From Chrysomallon squamiferum (lineage: Eukaryota; Mollusca; Gastropoda; Neomphalida; Peltospiridae), in contig CM022669.1 in assembly GCA_012295275.1 (NCBI GenBank), positions 7,017,489-7,079,988 on the forward strand: a stretch of DNA of 62,500 nt, given 5' to 3'. Both the position numbers and the translations under genes were made by a program. A model generated the notes under the pieces. The model was not told where the DNA came from and made no database searches. It worked only from the letters and a program-made list of their open reading frames with translations. Of the stretch, positions 59,620 to 62,500 are shown piece after piece. Each line of letters opens with the position of its first letter. Position 1 is the stretch's first letter.

Positions 59620-59780
59620 TGTGGGCAGAACGGCCAACAACACCGCGCCAAATTGAAAAACAGTCAGTTTACAACAGAAAACCAGTTTACTGTATCTTCC
59701 GGATTCCGGAAGCCTCTTTATGTTTTAAATGTCTGCTGCTTCTTTACGCCTTAATCCTTTGTGAGGCTTCAGGCATGTTT
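59620..59780. promoter_or_regulatory. Promoter-like block with twin ETS sites
   Basis: CTTCCGGATTCCGGAAG at 59696-59712 is a near-perfect palindrome carrying two head-to-head ETS sites. CGCGCCAAATT near 59644-59654 matches an E2F site. Both are typical of CpG-type promoters near a transcription start. No adjacent gene can be assigned inside the window. Confidence 0.35.
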
Positions 59781-60156
59781 ATTGCGCATTATGTTACTTA
59801 TCGTTATTTTATATCCCCTTCGTTACCTTGTTCTGCAAACTGATGACGTTTGAGTGTTCTATTATGATTCTTGTTTAACTTGAATATGCTAAATTTGCGG
59901 CAATGACGATAGCTGACAGATTAACATATCACAGATTTACACACCTGGTAACGTATGGAAAAGCCATCAAGTTCGTTTTAATCATAATTAATTAATTCAG
60001 AAAATAAAAATAAATTAAAAATTAAAATATTAAAAAATTAAATAAATAAATAAATAATAAAAGTATAAAATTATATCAGTATAAAACATATGCACCATTA
60101 TTTGATTCTTGCCTTTAAAGTGAAATTGAAACATTTTGAATTTACAGTTATAGTGC

Positions 60157-60238
60157 CAGTATTTTCGGATTGCGGACACATCTCCCTCCAGTTCCAAAAA
60201 ATGGATAGGTGGACATCTGTCCCCGCGTCGAAATACTG
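60157..60238. mobile_element. Short inverted-repeat element (MITE-like), 82 bp
   Basis: The left end CAGTATTTTCGGATTGCGGA and the right end, read on the other strand, CAGTATTTCGACGCGGGGAC share most positions over about 28 bp. It is almost entirely terminal repeat. No clear target-site duplication is seen. Confidence 0.45.
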
Positions 60239-61140
60239 ACTAGGGCATCTGCATCCCTGTAGACATCCAGTAGCTACTTACAGTTATTCACTATAATCTT
60301 TTACGTTATTAATTACACGCACTGAATTCAAATCCAGTGATCAGATATAAAGGATTATTATTGATTGCCGATAATTACACGAAATTTGTTCACCATTAAC
60401 AGTGTTAAATCAACATATTTAATTTTGTTAATATGTATATTTTTCAGTCAAACCTCATGATTAAATACAGGATTGTCCGCAATAGCGGCTAAATTATATA
60501 TCTTTTAAATAATGACAGATGACGTCTGTATATTTGATCTAATACCATGTCTCTGATGCCACCTTTAATCAATTTTATTTGCGAGGAATTAAGGATGGCA
60601 GCTGGCCCATCTGTACTAGCTGTTTATCTCTACTGGAGGGCACATATCCTAGCCAACATTTGTACTGGGGATCAGAGGTCATAGCTTTAAGATGGTCAGA
60701 CGTCCTGCTTTAGCAAGGACAGTCCTGTTTTTGAACATTCAGTCCTCCGTCCAGCGCCACCTCTATAAGGGGGTTAATTTGTTCTTGTTTTTGGGAGCGT
60801 CTAAAAAGAATCATGTAAATTGCTTCACTTTATTTATTTTCTTTTCTGAATATTCATTTCTTCCAGTTCTTTATTGTTATTGAATGAATAATATATAATA
60901 TATACAATATGTTTTAAAAGTTTATTTTAGAATAAATACCACATTATAGTGATATTTGACAAATAAATTATCTTAAGTATATTTTCTGTGACATCTTACA
61001 TACTTCAGCTTATTTTAAAATTTATTTTATTTAGATCATGAGCATATTGGCTGTCGTCTTCTTTGAAATTTGCCACCTTGCCTAGCTTACATTTATCTTC
61101 AGGGGTGGGGGATATATGTCCTGGGATAGGCTAACATCCA
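60239..61140. other. Sequence without assigned gene, GC-richer island at 60590-60780
   Basis: The island 60590-60780 has several CpGs and a small frame from 60692 (MVRRPALARTVLFLNIQSS...), but no domain is recognisable and it may be repeat-derived. The rest is AT-rich. Confidence 0.35.
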
Positions 61141-61200
61141 GGATTCAGTTTCACTAACCGCCATTTTGGAAAGCAGACAATTGGCAAGCTAATTCTGTTT
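61141..61200 (-). promoter_or_regulatory. YY1-type site, possible minus-strand promoter
   Basis: On the minus strand CCAAAATGGCGG (61169-61158) matches the YY1 consensus AANATGGCGGC, which in animals commonly sits just downstream of transcription starts in sense orientation. Its ATG opens a 21-codon frame (MAVSETESWMLAYP...) ending in TGA. Confidence 0.3.
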
Positions 61201-61877
61201 CATCGATAGATTTATTTCAGAAAGTTTCAGTAATTAGAAATAATTTAGGCTGCATATTTTGCATAGATTTCTGACAAATAATGACAAATTTTCACCGCAA
61301 TGTTATAATAAATCTTAACATCTTGTTACGTAAAAATAATTCTGTTCTTAGTGTTGTATAATATTTAGGTTTTCAGATCAGTTTAAACCATAAATGGTCC
61401 TTCAAGACGAGGAGGTAATACATTTGGTTGATTTAAAAAAAGAAATAAACTAAAGAACTGAAAAAAACAAACAAAAAAACAACAACAATATATTACATTG
61501 TATTATTTATTTTATTTGTTTTGAAACAAAGAAGGGTCAACTTCAGATACTATGAAATACGGTAGACAATATCAACCACAATGAAAAGAAAAGGGAAAAT
61601 AGAAGAATAAAAAATGAAAATAACGACTTTTAACATATTCAGAATAAATAAATAAATAAATAAATATTAAAAGTTTACAAATGAAATAAAAATTAATTAA
61701 ATACGAAATACATCGCCAAATAAAAAACAAAAAAGAATCATCAAAGAAACTCAAAAATTAAAGAATAAAAACAAAATAATTTTATTATATGGTAAAGAAT
61801 AGAAAACTAAATCGAAAAATTAATTATAAAAACAAATTAAAAAATGAGAAAAAGAAATGTATCAAACTCTATCTTAT

Positions 61878-61925
61878 AAAAAAAAAAATAAAATAAATTA
61901 AATTAAATTAAATTAAATTAATTAA

Positions 61926-61976
<51 letters not shown>

Positions 61977-61979
61977 AAT
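61878..61979. repeat. (AAATT)n/(AAAT)n microsatellite
   Basis: A pentanucleotide run passes into about 14 AAAT units. Confidence 0.95.
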
Positions 61980-62056
61980 CATTTTAAAAAATAATAGTAA
62001 AAAAACCCCACTATATTTTAATCATTTTACATAGTGTTTTAAATCAATGATAGTTC

Positions 62057-62063
<7 letters not shown>

Positions 62064-62094
<31 letters not shown>

Positions 62095-62098
62095 TATA
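62064..62098. repeat. (TA)n microsatellite
   Basis: About 14 TA units with one interruption. Confidence 0.95.
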
Positions 62099-62500
62099 CC
62101 AAAAACTACATAAGTTTGAGGTTGACTATATCTTTAATTTCTCTTCCTGATTGAACAACATGATAGACAATAACAGTATAACATTATAAATGATAATACT
62201 GTACTTATGTTGGAGAAAACTGGTCCAAACATCTTTCTCCCTTGCCAGATATTCTCCTCTCAGTTGAACTCTCTTTCACCGCAGTCATACAGATAACATC
62301 TCACACCTCTGTCCAATACTGGCAGACCATTACTGTCCTGGGTTCCTTAACACCGTCCCTGTGATAGTGTTTTACCATATATTACTGGAGAAATTTCCCA
62401 AGTACTTTAAGTTATTATTTTCTAAACCCGCCGAGATCGTATAGTGGGAAATAGCGATAATTACAAATTTTATGAGTTTTCAAGATCTGGTCCCGAAATA
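62099..62500. other. Right-end sequence, nothing assigned
   Basis: Less AT-rich than the flank, with several CpGs near 62428-62455. All frames are interrupted and I recognise no family. Confidence 0.4.

Noticed and set aside
60692-60883. 63-codon plus-strand frame MVRRPALARTV...
   Set aside because: Only the first third has normal composition; no domain, and the rest is Phe-rich AT sequence. It may be repeat-derived.

Overview
The window is eukaryotic and comes from an invertebrate animal. It is very AT-rich, has spliced genes with GT-AG introns, and is crowded with microsatellites (GA, TG, AAT, AAAT), minisatellites and decayed DNA transposons. The dual oxidase type, the intron style and tRNA-SINE fragments would suit a lophotrochozoan such as a mollusc, but that placement is inference only.

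Region 1 (1-11418, + strand) holds the 3' half of a dual oxidase gene (Duox). Fifteen exons join in a continuous frame to give about 855 residues: the tail of the region between the peroxidase-like domain and the EF-hands, the EF-hand segment, the six-helix haem-binding NADPH oxidase core, and the FAD/NADPH dehydrogenase domain ending in FENF. The peroxidase-like half lies upstream of the window. Two introns have 3' splice sites that were tandemly copied, leaving rows of decoy acceptors before exons 3 and 10. The second EF-hand lacks several calcium ligands.

Region 2 (11419-21012) is gene-poor. It contains the Duox 3' end, a possible mariner-type terminus near 12 kb, long AT-rich sequence, and a cluster of RFX X-box-like palindromes at 20.2-20.6 kb.

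Region 3 (21013-24113, - strand) is a gene of two coding exons for a 929-residue protein with no family name I can assign with certainty. I see three diverged copies of one ~85-100-residue domain that resembles the SKI/SNO/DAC (Dachshund homology) fold, a long Ser/Pro/Gln-rich linker, an N-terminal sumoylation-type motif and a C-terminal SUMO-interacting motif supplied by a tiny last exon. I read it as a candidate nuclear corepressor-type protein.

Region 4 (24114-62500) has no convincing coding gene. A strong minus-strand splice donor at 58.2 kb and an acceptor just before the region 3 start codon suggest, without proof, a ~34 kb 5'UTR intron. Inside it are islands of balanced, repeat-free sequence (41.5-42.2, 47.3-47.5, 47.8-48.4, 53.9-54.2, 55.2-55.6 kb) that look like conserved enhancers. 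It also holds a Tigger/pogo remnant (52.1-52.8 kb), a mariner-like transposase pseudogene (54.4-54.7 kb), tRNA-SINE fragments and minisatellites. The far right has promoter-type motifs: a twin ETS palindrome at 59.7 kb and a YY1 site at 61.16 kb.

All homology statements rest on remembered family features; no search was run.
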